Source: an uncultured Erysipelotrichaceae bacterium | Lineage (GTDB): Bacteria; Bacillota_I; Bacilli_A; Erysipelotrichales; Erysipelotrichaceae | Direction: 5' to 3' | NCBI GenBank assembly: GCA_945877255.1 | Contig: CAMCRE010000002.1 | Coordinates: forward strand, 62,001 to 126,000 | DNA: 64,000 nucleotides | Part shown: positions 62,372-64,000 of the stretch, one piece after another | Numbering within the stretch: position 1 is the first letter of the stretch | Layout: every line of letters starts with the position of its first letter | Position numbers and translations under genes: made by a program | Notes under the pieces: model-generated | Seen by the model: only the letters and a program-made list of their open reading frames with translations | Told to the model about the DNA's origin: nothing | Database searches by the model: none

Positions 62372-63178
62372 ATGAGCAAATTAGTAATAAAAGATTTACA
62401 TGTTAGTATTGATGGCAAAGCAATACTAAAAGGATTAAATTTAGAAGTAAATAAAGGAGAAGTACATGCCTTAATGGGACCTAATGGTAACGGGAAGTCG
62501 ACGTTATTAGCAGCAATTATGGGAAACCCACGTTTCGAGGTTACAAGTGGCAGTATTACATTAGATGGTGAAGATGTATTAGAAATGGAAGTTAATGAAA
62601 GAAGTCGTGCGGGTTTATTTTTAGGTATGCAATATCCATTAGAAGTACCTGGTGTTGTTAATGCTGATTTTTTAAAAGCGGCAATTAATGCTCGTCGAGA
62701 AAAAGCTATTCCATTGTTTGAATTTATTAAGAAAATGGAAAAAAATGTAGCAACGTTACATATGAAATCAGATTTAGCACATCGTTTTTTAAATGATGGT
62801 TTTTCTGGTGGAGAGAAAAAAAGAAATGAAATATTGCAAATGTTGATGCTGGATCCAAGCATTGTAATGTTAGATGAAATTGATTCAGGATTAGATGTCG
62901 ATGCAATCAAAATTGTTGCGAATGCAGTGAACGAAAAAATTGCTGAAGCGAGCACAGGATTTATTGTTGTATCACATTATGAGCGTTTCCTGCAATTCAT
63001 TAAACCAACGCATACACATGTTGTTTTAGATGGAAAAGTCGTATTAAGTGGTGGAATTGAACTAGTAAACAAAATTGATACAGAAGGATATGATTGGATT
63101 GTAGAAGCGTATGGTGCAACGATTGCAACGGTTGAAAAACCAAAAGTAACAGCATTAGGAAGTTGTGGAGTGAAATAA
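62372..63178 (+). CDS. sufC: Fe-S cluster assembly ATPase SufC
   Basis: A 268-residue ABC-type ATPase: LVIKDLHVSIDGKAILKGLNLEVNKGEVHALMGPNGNGKSTLLAAIMG (Walker A ~36-43), the SufC-specific FLGMQYPLEVPGV, signature FSGGEKKRNEILQ, Walker B IVMLDEIDSGLDVDA and H-loop VVSHYERFL. It drives the SufBCD scaffold. It leads a sufCDS order typical of Firmicutes, with SD AAAGGAAGG. Confidence 0.97.
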   Translation: MSKLVIKDLHVSIDGKAILKGLNLEVNKGEVHALMGPNGNGKSTLLAAIMGNPRFEVTSGSITLDGEDVLEMEVNERSRAGLFLGMQYPLEVPGVVNADFLKAAINARREKAIPLFEFIKKMEKNVATLHMKSDLAHRFLNDGFSGGEKKRNEILQMLMLDPSIVMLDEIDSGLDVDAIKIVANAVNEKIAEASTGFIVVSHYERFLQFIKPTHTHVVLDGKVVLSGGIELVNKIDTEGYDWIVEAYGATIATVEKPKVTALGSCGVK

Positions 63179-63182
63179 CGAT

Positions 63183-63941
63183 ATGAATACGATTCATATT
63201 TCAAAAAATCAATGTGTTGTAGTTGAAGGGACACAGCAATTACATATTACAGTAGAAGGATGTGTTGATTTAAAACTACATTATAAAAATACTCAAAATA
63301 TCGAATTGTTTATTGAAGTATTACCGCATGCGGTATTAAATGTATTGCATTTTTATGAAACGGCATTGATAAACGAAATACAACAGTACAATATTGGACA
63401 AAGTAGTGAAGTAAAAATTGCGTATGCGCATTTAAATGATATTGAAGGGACACAAAATATTGATATTAAATTAGTGGGAGAACATTCAAAAGTAGAAATT
63501 GCGAGTGGAATTATCGCAAGTAATACATTAGATATTACTATGAATGTTGAACATCATGCTAAACATAGTTACGCTAATATGGAACATTATGCGGTAGTAA
63601 GTGATAATGCTAAGTTTAAACTTTATGCTGTTGGTAAAATTTGTGAGAAAATGTCTGGCTCACAAGCACATCAAACGACTCGTGTTTTAACGATGGCAAA
63701 AAATCATCACTGTGAAGTAACACCCGTATTAATTATAGATGAAAATGATGTCGCTGCTTCACATGCTAATAGTATTGGACAACCGGATGATTTACAACTT
63801 TACTACTTACAATCAAGAGGGCTAACAATTCAACAAGCATTGAATTTAATCGCAAATGGTTATTTAGAGCCGATGCTACTTTTATTAGAAAATACAACGT
63901 TATTTGAACCATTAAAATTGATCATTGAACAGAGGAATTAA
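63183..63941 (+). CDS. sufD: Fe-S cluster assembly protein SufD
   Basis: A 252-residue SufB/SufD-family beta-helix protein. The family core is seen in GSQAHQTTRVLTMAKNHHCEVTPVLIIDENDVAASHANSIGQPDDLQLYYLQSRGL, where HANSIGQ is the hallmark (commonly HGATVG). It is short for SufD (about 430 residues in Bacillus), missing most of the N-terminal helical part. It works with SufB and SufC as scaffold. It lies 4 bp after sufC with a weak SD; it is named by order and motif. Confidence 0.88.
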   Translation: MNTIHISKNQCVVVEGTQQLHITVEGCVDLKLHYKNTQNIELFIEVLPHAVLNVLHFYETALINEIQQYNIGQSSEVKIAYAHLNDIEGTQNIDIKLVGEHSKVEIASGIIASNTLDITMNVEHHAKHSYANMEHYAVVSDNAKFKLYAVGKICEKMSGSQAHQTTRVLTMAKNHHCEVTPVLIIDENDVAASHANSIGQPDDLQLYYLQSRGLTIQQALNLIANGYLEPMLLLLENTTLFEPLKLIIEQRN

Positions 63942-63942
63942 T

Positions 63943-64000
63943 ATGAACATTAAAAAAGTAAGAGAAGATTTTTCAATATTTAAATATCATCAAAATCTGA
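63943..64000 (+). CDS. sufS: Cysteine desulfurase SufS, 5' part
   Basis: Starts 1 bp after the sufD stop, with AGAGG upstream, and runs off the window after 19 codons (MNIKKVREDFSIFKYHQNL). The N-terminal VREDF-x-IFK pattern matches the start of SufS, and the operon order sufC-sufD-sufS supports it. The active site is not in view. Confidence 0.72.
   Translation, partial: MNIKKVREDFSIFKYHQNL

Noticed and set aside
1-64000. Mycoplasma-type code (TGA as Trp)
   Set aside because: Several clear genes end in TGA at the expected place and Trp is encoded by TGG throughout.
1-64000. CRISPR arrays, tRNA/rRNA genes, insertion sequences, prophage
   Set aside because: No regularly spaced repeats, cloverleaf genes, transposase or integrase frames were seen. 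The only long direct repeat is the GT2 pair.

Overview
The window is AT-rich chromosomal DNA from a low-GC Gram-positive bacterium (Bacillota). TGA is a true stop here (for example the genes ending at 2553, 12375 and 16845) and Trp is TGG, so this is the standard bacterial code, not the Mycoplasma code. SD sequences close to AGGAGG and a diderm-free gene set (AddAB, ComFA/ComFC, SufCDS, PTS enzyme I, an opp lipoprotein system, rpmG-secE-nusG) fit a Firmicute. The unusual breakup of the ribosomal-protein operon and the large opp inserts suggest Erysipelotrichia or a relative; that placement is inference. I saw no tRNA, rRNA, insertion sequence, prophage or CRISPR.

Layout. 1-4946: end of holB, dut, a small membrane protein, an S66 carboxypeptidase, a PP2C-like phosphatase and, convergently, the competence genes comFC and comFA. 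5137-31559: a 26-kb surface-polysaccharide region with four transcription blocks of alternating direction. (a) Leftward: beta-rhamnosyltransferase-like GT, GT4, GT2 and a Wzy-like polymerase. (b) Rightward: two GT2 paralogues, two GT52 (sialyltransferase-like) genes, a Wzx flippase and a CMP-nonulosonate synthetase (NeuA type). (c) Leftward: a PhnA-like zinc-ribbon protein, a GT8 and a second flippase. (d) Rightward: initiating phosphoglycosyltransferase, a PLP-decarboxylase / ATP-grasp / DegT cassette, rmlACDB for dTDP-rhamnose, a third flippase, a GT2, a polymerase with a PCP-like tail, and a last GT2. The presence of three flippases and two polymerases implies more than one surface glycan.

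31672-38436: a small membrane protein and a 2055-residue secreted GH31 glycosidase carrying FN3, discoidin (CBM32-type), dockerin-like and cohesin-like modules. 38483-43497: a methyltransferase next to rplL-rplJ with an L10-leader attenuator, a processive GT2, a UDP-sugar dehydrogenase and fructose-bisphosphate aldolase. 43705-50986: ptsI and addBA. 51048-53307: rpmG-secE-nusG and a DUF2130 protein.

53444-60518: an oppABCDF operon with a tiny membrane protein at its end. Its OppC-type permease carries a complete seven-repeat RCC1-like beta-propeller in its first extracellular loop, and its OppF ATPase carries a ~120-residue helical insert next to Walker A. I consider this the most unusual system in the window. 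60561-64000: a MATE exporter, a small conserved-looking protein and the start of a suf Fe-S operon (sufCDS).

Two long homopolymers sit in promoters: A10 inside the -35/-10 spacing of the leftward polysaccharide operon, and A16 just upstream of the GH31 promoter. Both are candidates for slippage-driven expression switching of surface functions. Two adjacent GT2 genes share a 413-bp perfectly identical core with diverged ends, a gene-conversion signature.
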